NCBI GenBank assembly: GCA_947683425.1
Contig: CANTUQ010000109.1
Coordinates: forward strand, 154,501-218,500
Source of the DNA: Excoecaria cochinchinensis
Lineage: Eukaryota; Streptophyta; Magnoliopsida; Malpighiales; Euphorbiaceae
Reading direction: 5' to 3'
DNA: 64,000 nt
In this document: piece by piece, positions 23,890-36,428 of the stretch
Numbering within the stretch: the stretch's first letter is position 1
How the letters are laid out: the number at the start of each line of letters is the position of its first letter
The notes under the pieces: model-generated
The model's database searches: none
Seen by the model: the letters and a program-made list of their open reading frames with translations, nothing else
What the model was told of the DNA's origin: nothing
Translations under genes and position numbers: made by a program

Positions 23890-24630
23890 TGTAAAATAGA
23901 GACCGAATTTTAGAGACGGAAAAATTTTCGTCTCTAAATAGAGACGGAAAACAGTTTATGTCTTTAAATAGAGACGGAAATTTTTTCGTCTCTAAAATTC
24001 GGTCGCTAATAATGGCGGGATTGTTCCCTCCACATTTAGAGACCGTAAATTTTTTCTGTCTCTAAATAGAGACGGAAATAAAAATTTCGTCTCTAAATAG
24101 AGACGGAATCTTAAATAGAGACGGAATTTAATAGAATTTAATATCCATCTCTATTTAGAGACGGAATGACTTTTCGTCTCTAAATTGAGACGAAAATAAA
24201 AATTCCGTCTCTATTAAGAGACGAAAATATTTACGGTCTCTAAATAGGTGGAAACTAATCCCGCCTATTTAGAGACGGAATTTAATATCCGTCTCTAAAT
24301 AGAGACGGAAAGTCATTCCGTCTCTAAATAGAGACGGAAATAAAAATTCCGTCTCTATTTAGGGACGAAAAAAGTTTACGGTCTCTAAATAGGCGGGAAT
24401 TAATCTCGCCTATTTAGAGACGGAAAGTCATTCCGTCTCTAAATAGAGACGAAAATAAAAAAATAGAGACGGAAAAAGTTTACGGTCTCTAAATAGGCGG
24501 GAATTATTCCCGCATATTTAGAGACGTAATTTTTATTTCCGTCTCTAAATAGAGACGGAAATTAAATTAGACGGAATTTAATTTCCGTCTCTATTTAGAG
24601 ATGGAAAGCAATTTCCGTCTCTATTTTTCG
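23890..24630. repeat. Left subterminal repeat field, TAGAGACGGA
   Basis: About 740 bp with several dozen copies of AGAGACGG or CCGTCTCT, often as back-to-back inverted pairs that would fold into hairpins, interspersed with GGCGGGAATTA-type spacers. A matching shorter field lies at 25325-25610. Confidence 0.9.
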
Positions 24631-24829
24631 GGATATTTAAATCTCTTTTCTTTTCTTTTTTCTTCTCTCCTTCTCTCCCTTTCTTTTTTTCCCCCTTCTC
24701 TCCCCTCCCTCTCCAGCAGATCTGCACCGTGCACCACCCCTCTCCCCCGCGCCGACCGAAGCCGTCACTCTCCCCCTTCCCCGCCGCCGGCGAATCTTCT
24801 TCTCCGGCCAGATCTGCTGCACATGTACT

Positions 24830-25140
24830 TTATTTTCTGCATTTTATTATTTTATTTATGTTTTATATTTATGTATTTTGTTTATTTTAATTTGTTGGTT
24901 AATGTTTTATATTTATTTTGTATTTTCTGCATTTTTTTATTATTTTAATGTAGTTTTTTATTTATGTTTTTTATTTATGTATTTTGTTTATTTTAATTTG
25001 TTGGTTAATGTTTTATATTTATTTTGTATTTTCTGTATTTTTTATTATTTTAATGTAGTATTTTATTTATGTTTTAAATTTATGTATTTTGTTTATTTTA
25101 ATTTGTTGGTTAATGTTTTATATTTATTTTGTATTTTTAT
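24830..25140. repeat. Three tandem units of about 105-110 bp, AT-rich
   Basis: Units share TATGTATTTTGTTTATTTT followed by AATTTGTTGGTTAATG and a TTTTGTATTTTCTG segment. They start near 24851, 24961 and 25066. They lie in the centre of the small CACTA element, after a CT-rich tract (24640-24800). No coding function is evident. Confidence 0.8.
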
Positions 25141-25827
25141 TCTAATTAATCTATATTAATTAATTGAATAAAAAGTTGGAGAATATTAATACATTATAAA
25201 ATACATTTTTAAAATTTATTTATAGTTCATTTAATATTTGTTTCATTATATAAATTAATTAAAGTAATTTTAAAATTAATATTATTTATTATTTTAAATA
25301 TATATTTTTTAAAAATATTTTAAAAAATAGAGACGAAAATTCGTTTTTCGTCTCTAAAAATAGAAATGAAAAATAGATTCCGTCTCTATTTTTAGAGACG
25401 GAAATATTGTTTTCGTCTCTAAAAATAGAGACGGAAAACAATTTTCGTTTCTAAAAATAGAGACGGAAACGATATTTCCGTCTCTATTTTTAGAGACAGA
25501 AATTTTTCGTCTCTAAAATTAGAGATCGACGAAATAGAGACGAAAATTTTCCGTCTCTATTTTCCATTAGAGACGGAATTCCGTCTCTATTTTTCGTCTC
25601 TATTTTCCCGATTTCTTGTAGTGTACTCATTGCAACTAAAGCAGATGATCACACACAATTTGCTGCGTGGACCTATTAAAAACACAAACTTTTAGAATTG
25701 AAAAGAAGAAGAGAGCAGAAGATGCCATCAAAAGACATTTCATAATACAAATATTTACATCATTGCCTCGAGTAAATATCTAAGAAACAGTTAAAAGGGG
25801 AAAAACCACTAGAAGAATAGTAATTAC

Positions 25828-25916
25828 CGAAACAAACAATTAGTCCACCTCTCCATCATATCCCCAATATTAACTATGAAGGCTCTGCAAGTTTCCAATT
25901 AGACATCCAAGTCTGC
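25828..25916 (-). pseudogene. Captured exon of a 2-oxoglutarate/Fe(II) dioxygenase-like gene
   Basis: An 89-bp exon bounded by a TTTCAG acceptor and a GTAATT donor on the minus strand. It encodes FIVNIGDMMERWTNCLFR, which matches the conserved NxGDMxERWTNxxFRSTxHRV core of plant 2OG dioxygenases up to the split Arg codon. One in-frame TAA lies in the upstream half. The exon carrying the second Fe-binding His (in HRV) is not found next to it. It is unrelated to the kinase fragment 3.7 kb away on the same strand, so the element has acquired DNA from at least two genes. Confidence 0.65.
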
Positions 25917-27095
25917 CTGAAATCATAAAGCAGCAAGAAGTTCAAAAGCAACCAATAGGTAGTAATTAGTTACGGCAAATTCTTGTTTACATAAAGTTTA
26001 TAACCGAAATTAATAATAAATTGCCTTATATGCATGTTTTTTGTTAAATTTATATAGTAATTGTCTATAAAATGTTACTGCTACTCCACATTTTTGCATC
26101 ATATGTAATTAAAAATCATTGCACAGGCCAATTTATCATATCTTGGCAAAGGCTCTACACATATGCTAAAAAATTAGACAAATGGATATTAGAGATCTGT
26201 AACACTCCAAGGAAACTTGAAAAACAATTAACATTTCAACAAATAAATTGCGTTAATTTTTAATATTCCTTAAGCGAATTAATTTTGAGTATGCTGATTT
26301 TTGAAGTAAAAAGATAAATGAATCTTTTGCAAGTAAAAATCCTTCACTTCGACCCAAGTGTTTGTCTACCAATATCTTGGTTTATTAGTTGGCCATAATC
26401 TCTGGAAAGTTTAACAACTATGACAGAATTATGCATTTTTCTATTTTCGTTAAACAAGATAATTCATATGTGTATTCCATTTTCCAGTAATAGACAGTTT
26501 GCATCAATTTATATGATTTTTTCCATTTCTGTATTATTAATTGGATTGTCTGAGTTTCTAAAAAGAAGTCCATGACACAAGTGGCAATCCTGTAGACTTG
26601 CAACCTTGTTCTTTATTAAATTCCACAGACCACTTATTTAAGGGCATAATACCATAAACCACTTTAGGGCTTAGCAAGGAAATTAAAAATACCAGGCCAA
26701 TTTACCACCCTTTTCAATATCTTCACTCAAAAGAATCTAAGTAAGTCAAGATCATATCTTGATGCCAAATATCAGTAAGAATAATCAAAACAAAAATAGA
26801 AACTGAGCTTCATTTACTTAAAAACCCATAGACCCAAATATTATAGACAAAATAAAACAAGCTCATGAAAATTGCAACCTTAACTGGCGTTAAAATGAAA
26901 TCCCCTGCATTTCCATACACACAACAGAACATATAATAATCACTATAGCTTAATCCCTAATTTAATTTCATGCTTAGCTGAACCAGTTCATTAAATAACA
27001 TAACAAATTAACCAATTTAACAAACAATTTAATCACACACACGGGATAATTAAGAAATCCCTAACCTTTTTGAAGCTTTCACTTTCGTTTGTAAA
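25917..27095. other. CACTA-internal non-coding DNA
   Basis: AT-rich. The short ORFs carry no recognisable domain. It may hold introns or flanks of the captured genes. Confidence 0.4.
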
Positions 27096-27099
27096 CAAT

Positions 27100-27540
27100 T
27101 TCTTCACTTCCCTTTCTTAAATTGTCTCCTTGCCGAGGATAAAGCTGGCGGATCTGGAGCTCGATGGTGGAAGGAGGACGGCGAGGGGTGAAGGATGGCT
27201 GGAAAGAGTGTGTCGGCATGGGAGATCTGCAGATCTACAGGGGGCCAGCGGTTGGGATGCACAGGGGGCGAAGGCGGATCGAGTATGAGGGTCACAGTGC
27301 GCGACGGTTCGACAACTCTGATGTCCTTGTCGGCAACGATGAACGGCGGGATCTAAGCGACGGCAGGGGGCGCGACCAAGAGAGACAACGCGCGAGGAAG
27401 AGGTGGAGAGTGGCGCGCGGGGAAGAGAGAGAAAGCAGAGAGAAGGCGGCGGGGGAGGGAGAGACGGCGGCGGGTGACCGAGAGAGAGCTAGAGGGTGGG
27501 GGGAGGGAAGGGTGAGGGAGACAGAAATGTGTTAAGAGTT
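27100..27540 (-). other. GC-rich segment, possible captured promoter or 5' exon
   Basis: Sharply higher GC than its surroundings and pyrimidine-rich on the minus strand with CTCTCTC tracts, resembling a plant 5' UTR and first exon. ORFs on both strands are low-complexity and match nothing I recognise. Confidence 0.35.
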
Positions 27541-27550
27541 TTTTAATTTT

Positions 27551-27581
<31 letters not shown>

Positions 27582-27589
27582 GAGATATA

Positions 27590-27878
27590 TAGCGACTGCA
27601 TTTTCGGTTATTTGGTCACAAATTTTTTAGTTCTCTTTAACGACTAATATTTAGTCGCTAATATTTAGCGACTAAATTTTCTATCGCTAAGTTAGTCGCA
27701 AAAAAAGGCGCGATTACTTAGCGCCAATTTTTAGCGATTAATTTCACATTCGGTCGCTATTTAGTCGCTAAATTGCAATTCATATAAAAAAATTTTAATT
27801 TCGCGACTGAATTTTAATTTAATCGCAAATTAGCGATTACATTTTGTTAGTCGCTAAATTACTATTTTTTTTGTAGTG
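27590..27878. repeat. Right subterminal repeats of the larger CACTA element
   Basis: At least twelve TAGCGAC or GTCGCTA copies in both orientations run up to TTTTTTTGTAGTG. This mirrors 21201-21480 and supports pairing the two ends. A TA-dinucleotide run (27550-27590) borders it. Confidence 0.85.
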
Positions 27879-27881
27879 GTT

Positions 27882-29785
27882 TATTCGTTCAATATTCATC
27901 TAGATGTCACCACTGCAAAACTCATCACTAATGGAATTTTATAAATTGAGTCCCAAGGGTGTCAGTCAATGGGGACTGGGACCATGAATTTTACATCCAT
28001 TTTGGATGCTCATAGGGACTGCGGATGAAATATGCCATGAGGACTTTACGGATACAAGTCACAAAGTTGTCGACAGATATACATATGCCACTTGGATTTT
28101 CTGTTTTTCAATGGGTGGCATTCGAAAATGAGAACCGTCCCATTATTTAATCTCTATTTTAAATTTTTTTTTCTCTCTTAATAAAAAGATGTACCAGACT
28201 TCATTTTCAAAGCAAAATCAATTTTAAGAATGACAGAAATAAAGATTTTTAGATGGATTGAAGAACTAAAAGGTTCATGAGTTAAATAAGAGCTTAATTA
28301 GTTGAAAAGGATTGATTAAAAGAAAAAAAAAAGATTCACATTGTACAGAAAAAAAGAAATCATATTTTAATTTGGGTTTTGAAAAATAAAGTTTTTTAGC
28401 CTTTCAGTTTTTTTTTTTTGGAAAATTGGCGGAAAAAAAGCAATAAAAAAAAAAAACTAGAAGGAAATATGAGAAGAATTCCATTTCTTGCTTCAGTTAT
28501 AGAAGCCGAGGATAGGGATTTTTTTTTTAATAATGTTTTCTTAAAAATTATTTAGAAAATAAGGGTATTTAAAAAAAATTATTTAAAAAATACGAATGTT
28601 TTTGAAACTATTTAAAAAATTGAAATATTTTGGATTAATATCGTAGTGGACTATTACGGTAATTTGTCAAAGGTACATAACCTAAGTGTAAAGTGTGCTG
28701 GATTCGATATATTAAATATATGTATACAAATGAAAAAATATAAAATGGTGGTTAAGATTCAAACTTAGTGATGTATTGGTAAATGAAATGATAGTGTATT
28801 CGTGCCATTAAAAAGTAAATTAATATTTGAAATTTGCATTTAATATTTTAAATATATTCAATATATTCTAATTCTGATGCCACTCAGTCTGAAACTGTAA
28901 TAGAGTATTTTAAGACGGAGAATTAAAAAAAAAAAGAATATTAAAGAAAAAAGGTTAGCTAAAGAGAAATGGATTGTAAGTTTTTGCTAGAGAGAAAAGA
29001 GAGAGGAGAGATAAATGCATTTTAAGTTTTTATATAGTTTTCTCTACGATTTTTAGTGAAAGGTGTTGTTGGAGGCAAACCTAAAATTTTGTAACCAAAG
29101 TAAGTAAGAATACAGTGGTCATTCAAAATAGTTATGTTCATGTTATATTAATTAATTATCTTTTATATAAATAATTTCACCAAAACTCAAACTCGAGACC
29201 AATATCAGAATATGAAAAGAAAGCGGATATAAGTATCTCCATAATACATATGAGGTTAAAAATTTAAGAAATACGTAGAGACTAAGTAGGTGAAAACTTC
29301 TAACTTTAGAACTATCCGTGAAATAGTATTTATGTTCATGAACAATTTTTGAAATATAAAAAAAAAATGGGTACTATAGTTGAAACATATTTAAAATAAA
29401 GGGACTATATCTGAGATAAAATTAAATATTTAGGGACAAAATTATGAGATATATATATATGGATTTGAAAAAAAAAAAAAAAAGCCACGTTTAAAGTTAA
29501 TGCTTCATAACTAATCATTTGATGCGACACTCATTATTTTTTTTATGACATTAATCTTGGAAAAATTTATCATCAAATCTATAATCTTTTTAAGTTTTTT
29601 TTTTATTAAGTTTCTATAACTTTATTTTGGAATATTGAGCCCTTAAATATTTATTTTTTTCGCTTTAAATTCTCAATAAATTGAAAATATAAAATTAAAT
29701 AGTACGTTCCATGTAACACATTTTTATTATCTTTACCTCACTCTCAATTCTGTGTCATGATTGTTAATTTGAGATTGAAGTACCT
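27882..29785. other. Intergenic AT-rich DNA
   Basis: No gene, RNA or structured repeat recognised on either strand. It contains poly-A/T runs and short TA repeats near 29450. Confidence 0.5.
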
Positions 29786-30210
29786 GATGGGAAATTATAC
29801 ATATATAATTAACATGCGGAGGTAACATTAAATAAATGTACCTACCTCTTGTAGCGCAGAAACTAGTTGCAGAAGCGTCTACCAAGATCCCGTTTGTTTT
29901 TTGTCACTGGTCTGGCTTTTACTCACTCGGGGTAAGAGCAGCTAGATCACAATCTAAATGCCCCTGAAAATAAGACAAAAAACTGTGAGTGGGAACGAGC
30001 AGCCTTGTGGCGTATACGTTTTCTCGTTACCAAATTATGAGGACCTCACCTCTATTTATAGAGGTCCTACTGGCTAGAGACCTAACTCTAGTTTAACTCA
30101 AACTCTTTCTGAGATAATATTTGGTAATTTAATTTAAATTAAATAACTCAATTTAATCTGGATAGGAACTCAATCCTTTATAGAGTCATGGGCGTATCCC
30201 AACTCTATCA
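29786..30210 (-). repeat. 3' LTR of the copia element
   Basis: 425 bp, TG...CA ends, flanked on its outer side by the GTACC duplication and on its inner side by the polypurine tract. On the minus strand it contains CTATAAATAG between inverted GGACCTC/GAGGTCC arms. Confidence 0.93.
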
Positions 30211-30220
30211 TCTCCCACTC
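30211..30220 (-). promoter_or_regulatory. Polypurine tract
   Basis: Minus-strand GAGTGGGAGA directly abutting the 3' LTR start TGATAGAG. This is the usual primer for plus-strand DNA synthesis. Confidence 0.8.
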
Positions 30221-31380
30221 GCACATGACGGAACGCATTACAGTCTTAATCTTCAGTTATACTGGCAAATAGATTGTGTGACCAGCATACCTCGAGAGCA
30301 TTAGTGCTATACACCTGTTAGGGATATATAGCGTCTCGGAAAACAAGATCCTCTTCTTCACGTATGCCTAACCCTAGATTGCCTTCTCACATTCACTGTT
30401 TTAACTCATGATCTCATAAAATAATTTTCGTGTTCACTATTATGTTTCTACGCGTAGAAATTATAATAGGCCGGCCAGTGAACCACGAAACCTTATGAAA
30501 GTGATCAAAAGGCTATCTTCCCCTCTTACTGTATGCCATCCATCATGATTCAACTCGTTTTTCTAGTTATATCCGCCAGACCTAAATTTTTCCCGGACCT
30601 CTTGGAAACTAACTAAGCTAGCCACATTGAACCATACTTCAGGGATAAGTTAAAGGTTCTGAGGGTCGTAATATAAATATATATAGGGTCTCACAATAGG
30701 GAAAGTTGAGATCAATTATATTATTAAATTCCCATCCTTGTGGTCACATAAGCACACACGGTATAAAATATGTGTTATGGTGTTCTTTCTTTCCCTTAAA
30801 GGAGCGCATGTCTCACATTTCTATAATGTGTATATTAAAACACCATACAGAAGCGTAAGGTTGCGATGCACCGAAGCACCCAACTTTAGTCCGCTTACTT
30901 AAGGACTACTTCTGGCTTTTTAGACAGAATATGGTAGTTATATTTAACTTACCATCGGATTTCGTATAATCCTTTATTTGGATCTCAATCCAAAGCATAC
31001 CACCTTATGTATGTCTTTATATCGCACCTTAACAAGACTCATCTTGTAATCTCTGCTAGACGGCACTTTTATTTTGAACAGGCTCTCGAGCATTCTCATA
31101 TGTTCAAAAATCGCCTCATCTTAGTCTTTGCCAACTCATTGACAAAACTAAGGTAAACACCCTTGTGAGTGGGCTACTTCTCTGTCCGACATGCTCAATC
31201 TCATATCAATAACAGTAAATGTTTACACATAAACATTCACACTCATGTATTGCCAACAATGAACTTTAGTTATTATTCGCAAATAATAACGTTAAGGGAT
31301 TATATAAAATATAACAATACCAATTAAATTCTATGCAAACCTCGAGATCTAATGTGTCTCTCAAAACACATCTCTCGTCA
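30221..31380 (-). other. Non-coding 3' region of the copia element
   Basis: About 1.2 kb between the end of RNase H and the polypurine tract, with no ORF of note. No envelope-like gene was seen. Confidence 0.5.
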
Positions 31381-34300
31381 TAGGTTTACTCAATGGATCT
31401 GCGTGCGTAGAAACGTACTGTAAGTTCACATCTCTCCTTGTGCAACAATATCTCTCGCGTATTGATACTTAATGCCGATACGCTTAGCTCCACTATAAGC
31501 TATCAACGACTGACTGTCACTAAAGACTGTCATTAATACCTCTAAGACAGTTACTCTTAAATGGCTCATAAACCATTTCAGCCAAACTATCTCCTGTACT
31601 GCAATTGAGGAAGTGACAAATTCAACTTCCACTATTGATAGGGCTACACGGGTTTAATTCTTGTTACTCCTCGAGATGGCACTCTTACCAAACAAGAATT
31701 TAAACCTGAGGTGAATGCCTTCTCATCCACATCTCCTGCCCAATCAACGTCTCTGTATTCTCTCAATGCAGATCATTTTCTTAATAATAGAGAGAATAGG
31801 CTTCAGTACCTCTAAGGTATATAAGTATCCTTTCAATTGCTTCCAATGTGCTTTGCCTGGGTTAGATTGATATCTATTTACCATGCCCACTGCATAGCAT
31901 ATATCATGTCTTGTATACAACACTGCATACATAAGACTACCCATGGCACTGTCATATCGAACGTTCCTCATACGTTCAATTTTCCTGACCTCATAGGACA
32001 CACATCTTTGCTAAGAAACTGATTCTTGGCAATGGGGTAATCTATGAGTTTGCAGTATTGCATATTAAATCGCTCAAGGTCTTTGTTGATATATTTCTCT
32101 CAAGAAATAGCAACAATCTTCTTGAATGATCTCTTGAAATCTTAACTTCAAGAATGTAATATGCACAACTCATATTCTTTGTCTCAAAGTTGGACGATAA
32201 CCAATCTTTGATTTTATTTACGTACCATTTATCATTTTTAGCTTTAAGTATGTCGTCTACATACAATGCCAAAATGATGAATTCATTTTCAGAGCTTTTA
32301 CTATAAACACAATGATCTTCATCAATCATGTTGAACACATTCGACATGATTATATGATGAAGTCTCAAGCACTATTGTATTGAAGACTGTTTAAGGCAAT
32401 AGATTGAACACATCAATCAGCAAACCTTATGTTTGCTGCCTTTTCCGATGAAACGTGTAGATTGTTTCATCAATTTCTCCATTGAGAAAAGTAGTCTTTT
32501 CATCCTTTTGATGAAGCTCTACGTTCAAACTCGCCACTGTGGCTAGAATGAACCTTATGTATGTAAATTTTACAACAGATGAGAAAATCTACTCATAGTC
32601 AATCTCTTTCTATTGTATGAACCCCTTAGCGACTAGCCGAGCCTTATATCTTTCGATACCTCTTTCAGCCTTTCGCTTTACTTTGAGAATACATTTATTC
32701 TCAATTTGTGTCCTTCCAGTAGATCAACTAGTTCTCAAACATGGTTTGATCTCATGGATGCCAATTTTCTTTTCCATTGCTTTAGTCCATTTTTCTCTTA
32801 AATGGGCATGAAAGAGCTTTTTGAATAGGTTTTATGCTCTTTCTAGTCTTGTTGGGATAACCAAAAGGGCTTCGTTCAGGCCTTCAATTTTAAATTGTCG
32901 GCATGAAACACTTATCCTTTTAGAATTTTTGCAGTTCTGAATCTTGATAAACATGTCTCATATATTTATCGTGATTCACAATACTCCCACTGGGATCATG
33001 TTCCATACTCCCACTGGAGTTAGGAATACTATATTCTTTCCTCCCACTGGAGTCAAGAATGCTCCCATTCGAATCAGGTCTCGAACATTCGGATCGTTCG
33101 GAGGATGAAGGTTTTAACCTTCTTCCTCTAACTCCCTCCCACTCGGATGGAGTGATCATGATCCTTCCTCTACCTGAAATTAATATAAAGTGAGATCTCA
33201 ATTCACTTCGCCCAACTTAGAAAATGCATTCTCTTTAGAATGTGACGTCTAGTGATTCAAATTTTATCATTATGCCATTTTCTTACTGACCCATGAAAAT
33301 GTATCCTTTTGATACTTCAGAATATCTCACATAGATACTCTTCTGCCTCTTGGTCTCAAATTTACCAAATTGAGATATCATGGATGTAAGTATTATAACC
33401 CAAAAGTTATAAATGGCTTAGGTCAACTTGTCGACCAGTTCACAACTCATAAGTTGTGGTAATGACATATTTGGAGGGCATACAGTTCAGAACATATGTG
33501 ACAGTCAATAAAATATCTCCCCAATAGGAGATAGGCAATTTGCCTCTGTCATCATAGATCTAACCATATATATAGGAGAGTCTTATTTCTCCTTTTCTCA
33601 ACACTGTTTTGTTGTGGATTTCAAGGAATGAATAGCTAATATTCAATCCTTTTTCATCACATGAAACTTTAAGTTTATCTCTAAGATATTACTGACCTCT
33701 GTCAGTTCTTAAAGTTTTGATCTTTTTATCTAATTGATTCTCAGCTATACTCATATAAGTCATGAAGCAACACAATGCTTCTGACTTGTGAGAATTCAAA
33801 TAGACATGACCATACCTAGTATAGTCATATATTAATGTGATGAAATAGTAGGCCCCATGCCTTGCCCTCACATTCATTTGACCACATTCGTCAGAATGAA
33901 CTAACTGCAATGGAAATTCGCTTTAGTTCCTTATTCGAATGATTTTCTAACTAGTTTTTCCTTTTAGGCAATGCTTACATGTAGGTAATTCAACCTTATT
34001 TAAATCGCCTACTAAACCTTCTTTGACTAACCGACTCATTCGATTTTGTCCAATATAGTTTAATTTAGCATGCCATAATTTCACATTGTCCTCATAACTA
34101 TGTGAAGAGTAAGAATCATTTAAAGGAAAAATTAGTTTTACTTAAATAGTTATGGTCCACATCCATAACAATAAAATCATTCAAGCATAAGTATACACTG
34201 TTATCCTCAAAAATAAATTGAAAACAAATTTCAATAAATCAAGAACAGAACCTAAATTTCATAACAAATGTATCTCGATCCCTTGTTATATAGTTCATTG

Positions 34301-35990
34301 GTTCTAAATCTATCACCCACAAAGGATGAAATTTAGAACTAGATACATAAATTCCACTCACTTTTGAGTCAGAATAGACGTATCTTTAAAGACACAATGC
34401 AGTCTCTTTGCATAGTATCCTTTTAGGCAATTGAAACATTTCACTCTTGAATTGTTTACCACCCATTTGCCTTTGGACCTTTTGTGATTCTATTCATTTT
34501 GCTTTTCAGGCTCTCAAGCCTTTTTCTTACCTCTATTGTTGAAGCTTATTTTATTGTTCCAATGAGAACTCATTCTATTAGAACAGGACTGTGCCATATG
34601 CACTATGACATTGACCTTAATCATTGTCAGACAGTCCCTTCTAAGCTTCAAATGACAAGCGACATCCTCAAATGTCTTTTTGCTTATCTATGTGAGTTAG
34701 TTGCATCCTCACATGCTACCAACTCTTGGGTAAAGAACGGATAACAGTTTGGACCTTCTACTTATCAGTCACTTATGACTACTAAGCTCACTTTGCTCAC
34801 TTTTCTTTTTCATCTCTCTTAGATGTTTTCTCATCGAATAATCAGAGTTTTCTGATATGTATCAAATTTGATCGTCAATGATCGGAGCTTATTCAGAGTC
34901 ACATCTCTGAATTTCTCCTGCAAACCGATCCACATATCTATTGCAATTTGATACTTGCGAAATTGCTTAGTGATGTGATGCAACATAGGCATCCCGGTCC
35001 TGCTTATGCCTGGTTATAGTGTCATCCTCAAGTTCAGCCATAACCGAACTTGAAGATTTAAGAGCCTCTTGCTCTTCAAGCACATACTGGATCTTTATAT
35101 TCCAGATTTCATATTTATAACTTGGAAGCAACATCCATTAAGATCCTCTGATCTCAAATGGAACAATATTGCACATTTTTACGGGAGATAAGGCAACACA
35201 TGCAATTTATTATACACCTGAAATAATAACCTAGTAAAATTTTCTATTAGGCTCAAATTCGAAAAGGCTACTTATAGTATCCAATTACCTTCTAAGTTCT
35301 AATATCCAACTTTATAGGTTAAGATTTCATGTATAATAAATCTGAATTATTGGATTATCAAGTTCTCAAACTTATGAGGGGATCTTTATTAAGCCTTTAC
35401 TTAATAAGCATGCAATCATTTTACTCATAAAATATCGCAAGGCAATTAACAATTAAAATAAACTCATTTATTATAAAGTTAAATGCCATCATAATAAGTA
35501 AATAAACACATTTATTTAACCAAAAAATCCAATAATTTCAAAATAAGACACTCATGTCAAATATTAATAGGAAACATAAATCCTATTTAACAAAAATAAA
35601 TGCTAACTCAAATTGACACTTATGTCAACTATTTTAGAAGTCCAGATTTCATAAAATATTTTTAGTTATTAGGATTATATCTTTGACCGATTTAATCAAT
35701 TCATCAAGCGACTCATAAGTCCATTGATGAAGCCATGGACAATGCACGCTCGTCCATTTCTCAATACCATCACAGAATTTTAGTGTTACTTCTCAACACT
35801 TTTCTTTTGGTAACTCGAACCAAAATTTGTTTTCATACTCGGACCACCAGTTCAAATGTACTCTTGCATTTGTTCTCACATATGTATTTTATGATGCACT
35901 GTTGCATCAATGTCATCAGCTCAAAACTTCCTTCGCATTTTCATGTTACTTATTGATTGCACCATTGCAATTCTTAAAATAACCTATGCG
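31380..35990 (-). pseudogene. Copia gag-pol remnant
   Basis: Reading on the minus strand. Gag-like sequence at about 35.9-34.4 kb (fragments with HHVI, MWIGLQEKF and a zinc-knuckle-like C-N-C-L-K-G-Y stretch near 34.45 kb). Integrase at about 33.9-33.3 kb (QLVHSDECGQMNVRARHGAY, FITLIYDYTRYGHVYL, KTLRTDRG). Reverse transcriptase at about 33.0-31.75 kb (FIILALYVDDIL near 32270, then YDSAMGSLMYAVLYTRHDICY). RNase H at about 31.63-31.42 kb (VEFVTSSIAVQEIVWLKWF, FSDSQSLIAYS). The gag-integrase-RT-RNase H order is copia. No piece is longer than about 110 codons because stops and frameshifts recur. Confidence 0.85.
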
Positions 35991-36209
35991 TTTCATAAGG
36001 AAGTACCAGTGCCCTTATTTAACTTTTCTGTAACATATTACAGGTAAAATTTATACACTCATGTATAAATACACATGATTGAAACGCATTTCAATCAATA
36101 AATAAGGACAGAACCTCAAAAAAATTTTCAAAATATTTTTAAAAATTTCCGAAAGCAGAAAACACATTTTCTATAAATTTTTAATATTTTATTTTTGAAA
36201 TTAAACACA

Positions 36210-36427
36210 TTTAAATATCAAAAATTACAAAATATATTTTCTGGTCATCAAAAAATTTTGAAAACATGACCAAAAAATCAGAAATAATTTGAAAAATAAA
36301 TTTGACAAAAATCGGAGCTGAAATGGTGGTCGGAAGACACCGCACGCGCCCACACGCGCCGACCAGAGGGAGATTGACGCGCCCACGCGCCTTCACGCGC
36401 CCCACGCGCGGCCTCCCACTCGACCAG
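36210..36427 (-). other. Leader segment 3' of the G-box array
   Basis: AT-rich at the left and abruptly GC-rich from about 36320, where CACGCGCC-type repeats begin. Long ORFs on both strands are by-products of the repeat composition. Confidence 0.45.
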
Positions 36428-36428
36428 A

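Larger units (their letters stand above)
23876..25623. mobile_element. Second, smaller CACTA-type element
   Basis: 1,748 bp between CACTACAAGAAAA and TTTCTTGTAGTG. The flanking triplets are CAC (left) and TAC (right), a 3-bp duplication with one mismatch. Both ends are packed with TAGAGACGG(A)/CCGTCTCTA repeats in both orientations. There is no transposase. It is nested in the larger CACTA element but has a different subterminal motif, so it belongs to another family. Confidence 0.85.
21201..27878. mobile_element. Non-autonomous CACTA-type element carrying host gene fragments (Pack-CACTA)
   Basis: The left end is CACCACAAAAAAA and the right end TTTTTTTGTAGTG, which is CACTACAAAAAAA on the other strand, the CACTA superfamily terminus with one changed base on the left. 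The flanks are GTT (21198-21200) and GTT (27879-27881), a perfect 3-bp target duplication. Both termini carry 250-300 bp of subterminal repeats built on TTAGCGAC/GTCGCTAA. No transposase was seen. Inside are a CDKC-like fragment, a 2OG-dioxygenase exon, a hAT MITE and a smaller CACTA element. Confidence 0.82.

Noticed and set aside
24601..25159. ORFs with repeated Phe/Tyr/Leu (FVYFNLLVNVLYLF)
   Set aside because: Translation of the AT-rich minisatellite in the small CACTA element. The resemblance to membrane segments is compositional.
27164..27601. Arg-rich 123-codon ORF and its Ser-rich opposite
   Set aside because: GC-rich, purine-biased DNA gives open frames on both strands with no known motif.
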